Assembly (NCBI RefSeq): GCF_900102525.1
Contig: NZ_FNBZ01000002.1
Span: 186,001-250,000 of the forward strand
Direction of reading: 5' to 3'
Length of the DNA stretch: 64,000 bases
DNA from: Allobosea robiniae
GTDB lineage: Bacteria > Pseudomonadota > Alphaproteobacteria > Rhizobiales > Beijerinckiaceae
The notes beneath the pieces are model-generated. The model was not told the DNA's origin. It ran no database searches and saw nothing but the letters and a program-made list of their open reading frames with translations. Below are positions 7,971 through 18,633 of the stretch, in pieces. The position numbers and the translations under genes were made by a program. The first letter of the stretch is position 1, and the number at the start of each line of letters is the position of its first letter.

Positions 7971-8383
7971 GCTGTCACCGGCAGTTTCTCGGCCAGCCAA
8001 CCGCCCGGCCCGAGCATACCGCCCCGCACGCCTGCGAGATCGCGCCAGCCCCGTCCGGCGAGCTTCTGCGCCACGGCAACCGCCTGCGCACCCGTGCGGT
8101 CGATCAGGACGATGCGCTTGCTGGGGTTGTCGAGGCGAAGCCCGGCGATCCTGACCTCGAAGGCCGGAGCGTCGACATCCAGTGCAAGAGCGCCCTGCGG
8201 CAGGCCGGTATCGGCCCATTCCTGCGCATTGCGGATATCGATCAGGAGGATGCGCTTCGCCTGTGCCGCGTCATGAGCCTCGCGGGGCGAAAGCGTCGTC
8301 GCCGATTGCCCGAAAACGAAAGAGGCCGGGAGCATGAAGCCCCCGGCCAGAACGATCCGGCGCGTTGCGGCGCCCTTGGCCAT
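7961..8383 (-). CDS. Secreted rhodanese-like protein lacking the catalytic cysteine
   Basis: A 140-residue protein with an N-terminal signal ([20 protein letters not shown]) and one rhodanese domain. [21 protein letters not shown] is the domain's first half. The position where active sulphurtransferases have the Cys-X5-Arg loop reads [10 protein letters not shown] here, so the nucleophilic cysteine appears to be replaced by aspartate. It is therefore more likely a binding or regulatory domain than an active enzyme. It converges on trmD with a 10-base overlap. The aminotransferase gene upstream on the same strand stops 5 bases before this gene starts, so the two are probably cotranscribed. Confidence 0.82.
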   Translation of the reverse strand: MAKGAATRRIVLAGGFMLPASFVFGQSATTLSPREAHDAAQAKRILLIDIRNAQEWADTGLPQGALALDVDAPAFEVRIAGLRLDNPSKRIVLIDRTGAQAVAVAQKLAGRGWRDLAGVRGGMLGPGGWLAEKLPVTAYP

Positions 8384-8388
8384 CGTGC

Positions 8389-10234
<1,846 letters not shown>

Positions 10235-10237
10235 CCC

Positions 10238-11050
10238 TCAGATCTCCGAGAAGTCGCCGCCGCGCCCCTTGCCGGCAGCGAAGCGGCCGGCGCCTGCTGC
10301 GCCTTCCGTCGCGATGGTGTGGACGCCCCGCTGCCACTCCCGCCGAAGTGCTTCCTGTATGCTCAGCCCATGGCCGGCGATGGCGCTGGCGCGGTCGGCA
10401 CGGACCGCGCCCTGCGGGAAGCGCGCGATCTCCCGGGCCATCGCCTCGGCTGCTGCGCGAGCCCCACCCTTCGGCGAGACCGTCTCGCACAGGCCGATGC
10501 GGAGTGCTTCGTCCGCCGCGACCTTGCGGCCGGTCATGATGATTTCCAGCGCGCGGCCCTGGCCGACGAGGCGCGGCAGGCGCACCGTGCCGCCGTCGAT
10601 CAGCGGGATGCCCCAGCGCCGGCAATAGACGCCGAAATAGGCATCCTCCGCCATCACGCGGATGTCGCACCAGAGCGCGAGTTCCATGCCGCCCGCGACG
10701 GCCGGGCCCTCGATCGCGGCGATCAGCGGCTTGCTCATCTCCAGCCGCGAGGGGCCCATCGGCCCGCGGGGCGTCGTGCCATCGGCGGCGGGAAAGGCAA
10801 GCCTCTCGACGATCTCGCTTTCGAAGCGCCCGGCATCGGTGAAGGCCTGGGCATATTTCAGGTCCCAGCCGGCGCAGAAGGCGCCGCCTTCACCCCAGAA
10901 GACGATCGCCGCCGTGTCCTCGTCGCTGTCGAGTTCGAGGAAGGCGCGAGTCAGCGCATCGGCGCTGTCGGGGTCCATCGCATTGCGCGCTTCCGGCCTG
11001 CTGTGGACGACCGTCGCGACCTTGCCCTGCCTCTCGATTCGTACCGCCAT
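10238..11050 (-). CDS. Crotonase-family enoyl-CoA hydratase/isomerase
   Basis: A 270-residue crotonase-fold protein. The two oxyanion-hole regions are visible: GGAFCAGWDLKYA and IEGPAVAGGMELALWCD. The start MAVRIERQGKVATVVHSRPEARNAM fits the family. Members hydrate or isomerise acyl-CoA thioesters in fatty acid or aromatic acid breakdown. The second glutamate of a classic hydratase is not obvious, so the exact reaction is open. It converges with the DUF188 gene (3 bases between stops) and diverges from the TctC-type gene at 11192. Confidence 0.88.
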   Translation of the reverse strand: MAVRIERQGKVATVVHSRPEARNAMDPDSADALTRAFLELDSDEDTAAIVFWGEGGAFCAGWDLKYAQAFTDAGRFESEIVERLAFPAADGTTPRGPMGPSRLEMSKPLIAAIEGPAVAGGMELALWCDIRVMAEDAYFGVYCRRWGIPLIDGGTVRLPRLVGQGRALEIIMTGRKVAADEALRIGLCETVSPKGGARAAAEAMAREIARFPQGAVRADRASAIAGHGLSIQEALRREWQRGVHTIATEGAAGAGRFAAGKGRGGDFSEI

Positions 11051-11191
11051 TCTCCGTCCCTCTCCTTGTTTCCCATGCAGATTAAGCTGTGTTTTCGAGC
11101 CCATATCTGGCGCTGGACGCATGGCGCCTTTGCCCGTAAATCTCGCCGGAAAGCAGCCCCGCCATCCAGGTGGGTGTCCGGGAGGAAGTCC

Positions 11192-12166
11192 ATGTCGTTG
11201 ACCCGCCGTTCCACGCTCGGCCTGATGGCCGGCGCCGTATTCGCTCCGTCGATCGTCCGGGCCGAGAGCTTTCCCAGCAAGGTCATCACCCTGGTCGTGC
11301 CCTATCCGGCGGGTGGGCCGACCGATGCCATCGCACGCTTCGTGGCGCAGGATCTGACGATTGCCTTCGGGCACAATGTCGTGGTCGACAACCGCGCCGG
11401 CGCCTCGGGCGCCGTCGGCACGCGCGCCGTCGCCCATGGCCCGGCGGATGGCTACACCATCGTCTTCGGCAACAACCAGACGCATGGCAACAACATGTTC
11501 CTGCTGAAGGAGCCGGGCTACGACGCGGTGAAGGATTTCGCGCCGCTTGCCGGCGTCGGCGCCTTCGAGCATGCCTTCGTCGTGCGCAACGGCCTGCCGG
11601 CCAAGAACATCCAGGAGCTGATCGCGCTGGCCAAGGCCGATCCGGGCAAGCTCAACTATGGCTCGACCGGCGTCGGCTCCGGCTCGCATCTGGCGATGGA
11701 GCTGTTCATGCAGCGCACCGGCATCAAGATGACGCATGTGCCGTTCCGCGGCGCCGCGCCGCTGGTGCAGGAAATCATCGCCGACCGCATCGACGTCGCC
11801 AACTCCACCTTGCCGAGCGTGCTGGAGCAGATCAACGGCGGCGCGCTCAGGGCGCTGGCCCTGGCGAGCCCGGAGCGCAATCCGCGTGCCAAGGACATTC
11901 CCACGCTGCGCGAGCAGGGTGTGAGCAATGCCGATGCCGATTCCTGGGCTGCCTTCTTTGCTCCGGCGAAGACGCCGGACGCCGTGCTCGACACGCTGTC
12001 CAAGGCGGTGATCGCCTCGCTGAACAAGCCCCAGACGCGGGAGGCGATCCTGAAGCTCGGCTTCACGCTCAAAGTGCGCGATCCCGAGGCGTTCAAGCCC
12101 TATCACGTCCAGGAAATCGCGACCTGGAAGCAGATCATCGCGGATGCCGGCGTGAAGCCGGAGTAA
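11192..12166 (+). CDS. Tripartite tricarboxylate transporter substrate-binding protein (TctC/Bug family)
   Basis: A 324-residue periplasmic binding protein. The signal peptide MSLTRRSTLGLMAGAVFAPSIVRA begins with a twin-arginine-like pair. The mature part shows the Bug signatures ITLVVPYPAGGPTDAIAR, VVDNRAGASGAVGTRAVA, FGNNQTHGNNMF and KLNYGSTGVGSGSHLAMELF. Bug proteins capture carboxylates and other small organic compounds for TctAB membrane partners. No TctA or TctB gene is nearby, as is common in organisms with many orphan Bug proteins. A good ribosome binding site GGAGGAAG lies before the ATG. The divergent crotonase may belong to the same catabolic task. Confidence 0.93.
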   Translation: MSLTRRSTLGLMAGAVFAPSIVRAESFPSKVITLVVPYPAGGPTDAIARFVAQDLTIAFGHNVVVDNRAGASGAVGTRAVAHGPADGYTIVFGNNQTHGNNMFLLKEPGYDAVKDFAPLAGVGAFEHAFVVRNGLPAKNIQELIALAKADPGKLNYGSTGVGSGSHLAMELFMQRTGIKMTHVPFRGAAPLVQEIIADRIDVANSTLPSVLEQINGGALRALALASPERNPRAKDIPTLREQGVSNADADSWAAFFAPAKTPDAVLDTLSKAVIASLNKPQTREAILKLGFTLKVRDPEAFKPYHVQEIATWKQIIADAGVKPE

Positions 12167-12324
12167 GCGGGCACCGTCTCGAACATCCCGGCTGGCGCAT
12201 CGCTCCGGCCGGGATGGCCGCGCCGATCGCCTCACTTCGTCGTGAGTTGGCCGCAACGGCTTGGCGATCGGCAGCGTTCCCCTCTATCTCCGATCTGTCG
12301 ATCGGATGAAGCGAGGAGCGGACC

Positions 12325-13458
12325 ATGCGGCGGTTGCGACTGGTTGGGGTGCTCGGGACGGCCCTGTTGGTCGCGGGCCTGACGTTGCCTGCGGCTGCCC
12401 AGAAGCGCTACCCCTCGAGTGCCGGGGAGCTTTCGGTCGAGACCGTCGCAAGCGGGCTCGAAAACCCCTGGGGCCTCGCCTTCCTGCCGGATGGACGCAT
12501 GCTGGTCACCGAGCGGCCGGGCCGGTTGCGGCTCGTCGAGACCAATGGCCAGCTCTCGCGGCCGATCACCGGCCTGCCGAGCGTGATGGCGCGCGGGCAG
12601 GGCGGTCTGCTCGGCATCGCGCTTGATCCCGGTTTCGCGCATAACCGCCTCGTCTATCTCTCCTTTTCCGAGCCGCGCTCGGGCGGCAACGGCACCAGTG
12701 TCGCGCGCGGACGCCTCAACGAACAGGGCACGGCGCTGACGGCCGTCGAGGTGATCTTCCGGCAGATGCCGACGATCAGCTCCAACATGCATTTCGGCTC
12801 GCGCCTCGTCTTCGACCGCACGGGCGCGCTCTTCGTCACGGTGGGCGATCGCTACAGCCAGCGCGACCAGGCACAGAACCCGGCCAATCATCTCGGCAAG
12901 ATCATCCGTATCCGGCCGGAGGGCGGGACGCCTGCCGACAACCCGAAGAAGGAGGGGTGGGCGCCGGAGAACTGGTCGATCGGCCATCGCAACGTCCAGG
13001 GCGCGGCGCTGCATCCCGAGACCGGGCAGCTCTGGACCGCGGAGCATGCGGCGCGCGGCGGCGACGAGGTCAACACGCCCAAGGCCGGGCTGAACTATGG
13101 CTGGCCGGTCATCACCTATGGCGTCGACTATTCCGGCGCGAAGATCGGCGAGGGCACGGCGAAGCCCGGCATGGAGCAGCCGCTGTTCTACTGGGATCCG
13201 TCGATCGCGCCGTCCGGCGCCGCCTTCTATACCGGGCCGGTCTGGCCGGCCTGGAGGAACTCGCTCTTCGTCGGAGCACTCGCCGGGCAGATGCTGGTCC
13301 GGCTCTCCACCGAGGGCGAGAAGGTGACGGGCGAGGAGCGCCTGCTCACCGATATCGGCGCGCGCATCCGCGACGTCGTCCAGGGACCGGACGGCTTTAT
13401 CTACCTGCTCAGCGACGATGCCGACGGAAAGGTGCTGCGGGTGCGGCCGGCTAGCTAG
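12325..13458 (+). CDS. PQQ-dependent soluble sugar dehydrogenase (YliI/Asd-like)
   Basis: A 377-residue periplasmic protein with a signal peptide ending at LTLPAAAQ. The rest is a six-bladed beta-propeller of the glucose/sorbosone dehydrogenase type: ENPWGLAFLPDGRMLVTERPGRL, GQGGLLGIALDPGF, FVTVGDRYSQRDQAQNPANHLGKIIRI, SIGHRNVQGAALHP, WTAEHAARGGDEVN and LNYGWPV. In E. coli the homologue oxidises aldose sugars with PQQ. Whether this strain makes PQQ is not visible here. It ends 7 bases before a convergent small gene. Confidence 0.92.
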   Translation: MRRLRLVGVLGTALLVAGLTLPAAAQKRYPSSAGELSVETVASGLENPWGLAFLPDGRMLVTERPGRLRLVETNGQLSRPITGLPSVMARGQGGLLGIALDPGFAHNRLVYLSFSEPRSGGNGTSVARGRLNEQGTALTAVEVIFRQMPTISSNMHFGSRLVFDRTGALFVTVGDRYSQRDQAQNPANHLGKIIRIRPEGGTPADNPKKEGWAPENWSIGHRNVQGAALHPETGQLWTAEHAARGGDEVNTPKAGLNYGWPVITYGVDYSGAKIGEGTAKPGMEQPLFYWDPSIAPSGAAFYTGPVWPAWRNSLFVGALAGQMLVRLSTEGEKVTGEERLLTDIGARIRDVVQGPDGFIYLLSDDADGKVLRVRPAS

Positions 13459-13465
13459 GCGCCGG

Positions 13466-13768
13466 TCACGGCCCGCAATCCCATTCGCGCTCGATGACGA
13501 AGACCTTGCGGGTCGCGAGGCTGCCGTTCGGATCGTAGAGATCGCCGACATAGTATTCGGTGCCGGCGGCGTCATGGGCGCTGCGCTCGACCTGGAGCGA
13601 CCAGCCGTAGCCGACCTGCTTGCCGCCCTGCCAGTTGCGATGGACGGCGCTCGGCGAAGCCGCGGAGAGGATGCGGGCGTTCTCGTCGCTCGGGCTGCAG
13701 GTCGGGCCGGCGAGGGCTGTAGCGGGGGCGAGCACGAGGCCGCAGAAAATCAGTGCCGTCTTTTGCAA
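13466..13768 (-). CDS. Small secreted protein, unknown function, likely TTG start
   Basis: A frame of 100 residues in which no ATG fits: the best start is TTG at 13768, giving MQKTALIFCGLVLAPATALAGP as a signal peptide. The mature part is about 80 residues with one cysteine near the start and one near the end (EREWDCGP), likely a disulphide. The middle reads as short beta-strands (GYGWSLQVERSAHDAAGTEYYVGDLYD). No family is recognised. It is the last gene of a short leftward cluster (SemiSWEET, DUF486 protein, this gene). Confidence 0.6.
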   Translation of the reverse strand: MQKTALIFCGLVLAPATALAGPTCSPSDENARILSAASPSAVHRNWQGGKQVGYGWSLQVERSAHDAAGTEYYVGDLYDPNGSLATRKVFVIEREWDCGP

Positions 13769-13806
13769 GGCAGTCGGTCCTATCGAAGAGAAGTGAGGCG
13801 TGGCGC

Positions 13807-14163
13807 TCAGGCCTTGGCGTGGAAGATGAAGAAGGCGCCGGCGGCGATCAGGGCAAAGCCGACCGCATGGCTCCAGGTCAGCGATTCCTTCAGCCAGAAC
13901 ACCGAGAAGCCGGCGAAGACGGTCAGCGTGATGACCTCCTGCATGGTCTTGAGCTCGGCGGCGGAGTAGACGGCGGAACCGATGCGGTTTGCCGGCACGG
14001 CCAGCATGTATTCCGGCAGGGCGATCATCCAGCTCGCGAGGATGGCGAGCCAGATCGCCGTGCTCTTGTAGCTGAGATGCCCGTACCAGGCGAAGGTCAT
14101 GAAGATGTTGGAGCCGAACAGCATGGCGATCGGCAGGAGATGGGCCATTGAGAGCGAGGGCAT
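13807..14163 (-). CDS. DMT-family small membrane protein (DUF486)
   Basis: A protein of 118 residues with four hydrophobic segments. MAHLLPIAMLFGSNIFMTFAWYGHL and LKTMQEVITLTVFAGFSVFWLKE are the DUF486 signatures, and LTWSHAVGFALIAAGAFFIFH is the last helix. DUF486 proteins belong to the drug/metabolite transporter clan and probably work as dimers, but no substrate is known. The gene starts 51 bases after the SemiSWEET gene and continues leftward toward the small secreted gene. Confidence 0.9.
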   Translation of the reverse strand: MPSLSMAHLLPIAMLFGSNIFMTFAWYGHLSYKSTAIWLAILASWMIALPEYMLAVPANRIGSAVYSAAELKTMQEVITLTVFAGFSVFWLKESLTWSHAVGFALIAAGAFFIFHAKA

Positions 14164-14214
14164 GCCGGAGGCCTTCTGCGCGGCGGTGGGAACAGGTTGG
14201 ATGCGTTCCGGCGT

Positions 14215-14475
14215 TCAGCCGAAGCGCAGCTTCATGGTGATGATGGCGAGAACGAGCAGCAGGGTCAGCGCATTGGCCGCGATGACCGGCCAGGACAGGA
14301 TCTGGATGCCATAGCTCAGCCAAAGCGCGGTGCCGGTGGCGAAGAGCCCTTGCGTCCACAGCGAGATCGCGCGGGTGTCGCGGGTGCGGATGGTCCGCCA
14401 GGCCTGCGGCAGCCAGCACAGGCTGGTCAGCGTGGCGGCGGCGAAGCCGAGGAGTTCGACAGCGGCTGGCGACAT
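14215..14475 (-). CDS. SemiSWEET-type sugar transporter
   Basis: An 86-residue protein with three hydrophobic helices forming one PQ-loop repeat. LLGFAAATLTSLCWLPQAWRT contains the PQ motif, and ARAISL-like DTRAISLWTQGLFATGTALWLSYG and WPVIAANALTLLLVLAIITMK supply helices two and three. SemiSWEETs move mono- or disaccharides as homodimers by facilitated diffusion. Length and layout are normal for the family. It opens a small leftward operon and diverges from the lytic transglycosylase gene at 14611. Confidence 0.88.
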   Translation of the reverse strand: MSPAAVELLGFAAATLTSLCWLPQAWRTIRTRDTRAISLWTQGLFATGTALWLSYGIQILSWPVIAANALTLLLVLAIITMKLRFG

Positions 14476-14548
14476 GGCGGGCGAATCGCGGAAGGGATGC
14501 TGGCTCCCCCATAGCCGGATTCGCTTCTTCGTGCCGCCATTCTCGATG

Positions 14549-14564
14549 GTTAACCTCCCTTAAC
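14549..14564. promoter_or_regulatory. CtrA-like TTAA pair upstream of the lytic transglycosylase
   Basis: TTAACC at 14549 and TTAACC at 14559 are separated so that the two TTAA cores lie 6 bases apart. The CtrA consensus has 7. It sits 47 bases before the transglycosylase ATG. The match is suggestive only. Confidence 0.25.
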
Positions 14565-14610
14565 CACAGCGGCCTAGTTTCGCGTCTTTCAAGCGATTCG
14601 GTGGAGACCC

Positions 14611-15795
14611 ATGCGCGCAATCACATTGGCCTTGCCCCTCATCCTCCTTGCCTCCGCCGCCTCGGCGCAGAGTGGCTTCCAGTCCTGCCTCAATGGCTTG
14701 CGGTCGGCCGCCGCCGCCAAGGGCGTCTCGGGCGCGACCTTCGACCGGGCCATGGCCGGCGTCGAGCCGGACATGAAGATCATCGAAGCCATGAACAACC
14801 AGCCGGAGTTCAAGACGCCGATCTGGGATTATCTCGGCACGCTGGTCGATGAGGAGAAGGTCGCGGAGGGCCGCTCGATGCTGCGCCAATACGCCTCCGT
14901 CTTTGCCGCCGCAGAGCGGCGCTTCGGCGTCGACCGCCACACCATCGCCGCCGTCTGGGGCGTCGAGAGCGATTTCGGCAAGGCGCGTGGCAAATGGCCG
15001 CTGGTGCAGTCGCTCGCGACGGGCGCCTGCCTGGCGCCGCGCCGCAACGCCTTCTTCAAGGGCGAGCTGATCGCGACGCTGCAGATCATCCAGCGTGGCG
15101 ACGTCAGGCCCGAGCGGCTGTTCGGCTCCTGGGCCGGCGCTTTCGGGCATACCCAGTTCATCCCCTCGACCTATCTCAGGCTCGGTGTCGACGGCGATGG
15201 CGACGGCCGGCGCGACCTCGTCGATTCGATCCCCGACGCGCTGCATTCGACCGCGAATTTCATGGACAAGGCCGGCTGGGTCACCGGCGCGGCCTGGGGC
15301 TACGAGGTGCGCGTGCCGGACGGCTATCGCGGCGCGGCCGGCCGCAATCCGAAGCGTCCGCTGTCGCATTGGGCGGCGCAGGGCATCGTGAAATACGACG
15401 GCTCGCGGCTCGACGGCCATGGCAATGCCGGGCTCCTGATGCCGGCGGGGCGCAACGGGCCGGCCTTCCTCGTCTTCAAGAACTATGACGCCGCCTACAG
15501 CTATAACGGCGCGGATTCCTACGCGCTCGCCATCTCGCTCCTGTCCGACCGCCTGCGCGGCCGGCCGGGCGTGCAGGGCAACTGGCCGACCGACGACCTG
15601 CCGCTGTCGCGCGAGCAGCGCCGCGAGCTCCAGCGCCTGCTGATCGCGCGCGGCTACAATGTCGGTGAGCCGGATGGCGCGGTCGGTTCGCTGACGCGCG
15701 CTGCGATCAAGGAGATCGAGGCGAAGATCGGCATGCCCCAGACCGGACGGCCGGGCGAGAAGGTGCTGCGCGCGCTCAAGGGCGGGCGGGTCTGA
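14611..15795 (+). CDS. Lytic murein transglycosylase (MltB-type) with peptidoglycan-binding domain
   Basis: A 394-residue secreted enzyme (signal MRAITLALPLILLASAASAQ) that cleaves glycan strands of peptidoglycan with formation of 1,6-anhydromuramic acid. The catalytic domain shows AAVWGVESDFGKARGKWP with Glu119 as the likely catalytic acid, RLFGSWAGAFGHTQFIPSTY, and NGADSYALAISLLSDRL. The last 60 residues are a PG_binding_1 domain (REQRRELQRLLIARGYNVGE). The substrate is the cell wall in the periplasm. It is transcribed away from the SemiSWEET operon and followed by a RidA gene. Confidence 0.95.
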   Translation: MRAITLALPLILLASAASAQSGFQSCLNGLRSAAAAKGVSGATFDRAMAGVEPDMKIIEAMNNQPEFKTPIWDYLGTLVDEEKVAEGRSMLRQYASVFAAAERRFGVDRHTIAAVWGVESDFGKARGKWPLVQSLATGACLAPRRNAFFKGELIATLQIIQRGDVRPERLFGSWAGAFGHTQFIPSTYLRLGVDGDGDGRRDLVDSIPDALHSTANFMDKAGWVTGAAWGYEVRVPDGYRGAAGRNPKRPLSHWAAQGIVKYDGSRLDGHGNAGLLMPAGRNGPAFLVFKNYDAAYSYNGADSYALAISLLSDRLRGRPGVQGNWPTDDLPLSREQRRELQRLLIARGYNVGEPDGAVGSLTRAAIKEIEAKIGMPQTGRPGEKVLRALKGGRV

Positions 15796-15872
15796 CCTTG
15801 CAGAAAACGGGTGGCGTCGCGGGAGGGCTTGAGAAAAGCCTTCCCGCCGCATCTGAAGCCTCCGGAGACGCC

Positions 15873-16262
15873 ATGACCCGCCGCCTGATTTCCACCGGCT
15901 CGCCCTTCGAGCGCAGTTTCGGCTATTCGCGTGCCGTGATCGACGGCGATCTTGTCTTCGTCTCCGGCACGACGGGCTATGACTATGCCACGATGACCCT
16001 GCCGGACGATGCGGCAGAGCAGGCGCGCAACATCTTCCGCACGATCGGAACCGTGCTGGAGGAGGCGGGTTCCTCGCTCGCCCATGCCGTCAGGGCGCAG
16101 TATTTCGTCACCGATCGCAGCTATTGCGAGCCGGTGCTCGCCGTCTGCGGCGAGTTCTTCCGCGAGATCAGGCCCGCTGCCGGCATCTACGTCGTGGCCG
16201 GGCTGCTCAAGCCGGAAATGAAAATCGAGATCGAGGTCACGGCGCGCCTGCCGAAGGCCTGA
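15873..16262 (+). CDS. RidA/YjgF/Rid family protein
   Basis: A protein of 129 residues starting [21 protein letters not shown]. The core [27 protein letters not shown] matches the Rid family, and [17 protein letters not shown] is its C-terminal strand. RidA proper deaminates reactive enamine/imine intermediates such as 2-aminoacrylate. The key arginine normally at the site corresponds to the segment around the C-terminus and is not clearly conserved, so this may belong to another Rid subfamily. The start at 15873 is preceded by GGAG. It lies upstream of leuB. Confidence 0.86.
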   Translation: MTRRLISTGSPFERSFGYSRAVIDGDLVFVSGTTGYDYATMTLPDDAAEQARNIFRTIGTVLEEAGSSLAHAVRAQYFVTDRSYCEPVLAVCGEFFREIRPAAGIYVVAGLLKPEMKIEIEVTARLPKA

Positions 16263-16369
16263 GGGCGCCACGCTCCGAACAGGGCAGGGCTGCATCGCGG
16301 CGCTTGCGCGCGCGCTGCAGCCCCCGTAATCACCCGCCAACGCAAACACGCGACGAGGCGAGGCGATCC

Positions 16370-17479
16370 ATGGCGACCCACAAGCTCCTGCTGCTCCCCG
16401 GCGACGGCATCGGCCCCGAGGTGATGGGCCAGGTCGAGCAGATCGTCTCCTGGTTCGGGAAGCAGGGCCTCGGCTCCTTCGAAATCGAGAAGGGCCTTGT
16501 CGGCGGCGCGGCCTATGACGCGCACAAGCAGGCGATCTCCGAAGGCGACATGAAGCTCGCGCAGGATGCCGACGCCGTGCTGTTCGGCGCGGTCGGCGGA
16601 CCGAAATGGGCCGACGTCCCCTATCAGCACCGTCCGGAAGCCGGCCTTTTGCGCCTGCGCAAGGACCTCGGCCTGTTCGCGAACCTCAGGCCCGCGATCT
16701 GCTATCCGGCGCTGGCCTCGGCCTCCTCGCTCAAGCCCGAGGTCGTCGAGGGCCTCGATATCCTGATCGTGCGCGAGCTCACCGGCGGCGTCTATTTCGG
16801 CGAGCCCAAGGAGATCGTCACGCTGGAGGACGGCTCGAAGCGCGGCATCGACACTCAGGTTTACACCACGCCCGAGATCGACCGGATCTGCCGCGTCGCC
16901 TTCGAGCTCGCCCGCACCCGCCGCAACAAGGTCTCCTCGGCCGAGAAGCATAACGTCATGAAGACCGGCGTGCTCTGGAAGCAGACGGTCACCGCGCTGC
17001 ATGCGGCCGAATACAAGGATGTCGAGCTCGAGCATGTGCTGGCCGACAACTGCGCCATGCAGCTCGTGCGCTGGCCGAAGCAGTACGACGTCATCGTCTG
17101 CGACAACCTGTTCGGCGACATCCTGTCGGACGTGGCCGCGATGCTGACCGGCTCGCTCGGCATGCTGCCTTCCGCTTCGCTCGGCGCCGAGGACCCGGCC
17201 ACGGGCAAGCGCAAGGCGCTCTACGAGCCCGTCCATGGCTCGGCGCCGGATATCGCCGGCAAGGGCCTCGCCAACCCGATCGCGATGATCGGCTCCTTTG
17301 CCATGGCGCTGCGCTACTCGTTCGGCGCGGGCGAGGCGGCCGACCGGCTCGAAGGCGCGATTGCCGATGTGCTGGGCTCCGGCACCCGCACCAAGGACAT
17401 CGCGGCGCCGGGCGCCAACGCCGTCTCGACCAGCGAGATGGGGCAGGCGATCATCAAGGCGCTGGAAGCGCGCGGCTGA
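16370..17479 (+). CDS. leuB: 3-isopropylmalate dehydrogenase
   Basis: LeuB oxidises and decarboxylates 3-isopropylmalate with NAD+ in leucine synthesis. The 369 residues show [55 protein letters not shown] and the metal/substrate residues in [16 protein letters not shown], then [20 protein letters not shown]. Length and motifs are complete. Neither leuC nor leuD is adjacent. A palindromic hairpin follows at 17493-17521. Confidence 0.97.
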   Translation: MATHKLLLLPGDGIGPEVMGQVEQIVSWFGKQGLGSFEIEKGLVGGAAYDAHKQAISEGDMKLAQDADAVLFGAVGGPKWADVPYQHRPEAGLLRLRKDLGLFANLRPAICYPALASASSLKPEVVEGLDILIVRELTGGVYFGEPKEIVTLEDGSKRGIDTQVYTTPEIDRICRVAFELARTRRNKVSSAEKHNVMKTGVLWKQTVTALHAAEYKDVELEHVLADNCAMQLVRWPKQYDVIVCDNLFGDILSDVAAMLTGSLGMLPSASLGAEDPATGKRKALYEPVHGSAPDIAGKGLANPIAMIGSFAMALRYSFGAGEAADRLEGAIADVLGSGTRTKDIAAPGANAVSTSEMGQAIIKALEARG

Positions 17480-17492
17480 TCTACCGGATGTG

Positions 17493-17521
17493 ACGAGGGA
17501 GAGAAATTCTCTCTCCCTCGT
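17493..17521 (+). terminator. Hairpin after leuB
   Basis: CGAGGGAGAGA at 17494-17504 pairs perfectly with TCTCTCCCTCG at 17510-17520 over a 5-base loop, extended by A-T at both ends. There is no T tract after it, so it may act as an mRNA-end stabiliser or a factor-assisted terminator. Confidence 0.55.
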
Positions 17522-17583
17522 GAATTGCCGTTACCCCGCTTTCGTGGCCTAACAACCGCCAACGAAAACGGAGTATGTCCGTC

Positions 17584-18540
17584 ATGCTGATCAAACGCCG
17601 TGCCGGCTGGGACATGCCGGAAAACCAGGCCACGCCCGAGAGCGTGTTCCTCAATCGCCGCCAGCTGATGGCCGCAGGCGCTGGATTGATCGCAGGAGCG
17701 GCATTGCCGGGTGCCGCCGCGGCGCAGTCAGCCGATCCGACTGTTGATCTCTACCCGGCCAAGCGCAACGCCGCCTATGTGCTCGGCGTGCCGCAGACGG
17801 CGGAAGAGGACGCCGCGAACTACAACAATTTCTACGAATTCGGCATGTCGAAGGACATCGTCGACGCCTCAAAGCGCCTCGCCACACGTCCCTGGAATAT
17901 TCAGGTCGACGGCCTCGTCGAGAAGCCTTTCGAGATCGGTTTCGACGATCTCATCCGCAAGCTGCCGATCGAGGAGCGGCTCTATCGCTTCCGCTGTGTC
18001 GAAGCCTGGGCGATGGCGGTGCCGTGGACCGGTATCCCTCTCAAGTCCTTCGTCGCGCTGGCGAAGCCGCTTGCGGGGGCGAAATACATCCGCTTCGAAA
18101 CCTTCATGAACCCGCGCGTCGCGCCGGGGCAGAACCAGCGCTGGTATCCCTGGCCCTATACGGAGGGGCTGACGATCGCGGAGGCGACGAACGAATTGCC
18201 GCTGCTCGTCACCGGCATCTACGGCAAGCCGCTGCCGACGCAGCACGGTGCGCCGATCCGCCTGATCACCCCTTGGAAATACGGCTTCAAATCGGTGAAA
18301 TCGATCCGCAAGATCAGCTTCGTCGCCGAGCGTCCGAAGACCTTCTGGGAAGGCTTGCAGGCCTCGGAATACGGCTTCTGGGCCAATGTGAACCCGGCCG
18401 TGCCGCATCCGCGCTGGAGCCAGGCGAGCGAGCAGATCCTGGGTTCGCGCGAGCGGCGCCCGACGCAGATCTATAACGGCTATGGCGAGCAGGTCGCGGG
18501 CCTCTACAAGGGGCTGGAGGGCGAGAAGCTCTTCATGTGA
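17584..18540 (+). CDS. msrP: Protein-methionine-sulfoxide reductase catalytic subunit MsrP
   Basis: MsrP is a periplasmic molybdopterin enzyme that repairs oxidised methionine in envelope proteins. The 318 residues start MLIKRRAGWDMPENQATPES and carry the twin-arginine region RRQLMAAGAGLIAGAA. The Moco-binding cysteine is in YRFRCVEAWAMAVPW, and KYIRFETFMNP and WKYGFKSVKSI are conserved. I chose the second ATG because GGAG at 17570 spaces well with it and the first ATG would be one base from that site. Its usual haem partner msrQ is not next to it. Confidence 0.93.
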   Translation: MLIKRRAGWDMPENQATPESVFLNRRQLMAAGAGLIAGAALPGAAAAQSADPTVDLYPAKRNAAYVLGVPQTAEEDAANYNNFYEFGMSKDIVDASKRLATRPWNIQVDGLVEKPFEIGFDDLIRKLPIEERLYRFRCVEAWAMAVPWTGIPLKSFVALAKPLAGAKYIRFETFMNPRVAPGQNQRWYPWPYTEGLTIAEATNELPLLVTGIYGKPLPTQHGAPIRLITPWKYGFKSVKSIRKISFVAERPKTFWEGLQASEYGFWANVNPAVPHPRWSQASEQILGSRERRPTQIYNGYGEQVAGLYKGLEGEKLFM

Positions 18541-18633
18541 GGGGAAGGGCATTCGGCAGGTTTCGGGTGCCGTCTCCTGCCGCTGCCGTGCTAGACCTCA
18601 TGCCATTCCAAGCCGGAACGACACGAGTCGAGC

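Noticed and set aside
10238-12256. 672-codon minus-strand frame
   Set aside because: Only its last 270 codons are a gene, the crotonase. The upstream part is antisense to the TctC-type gene.
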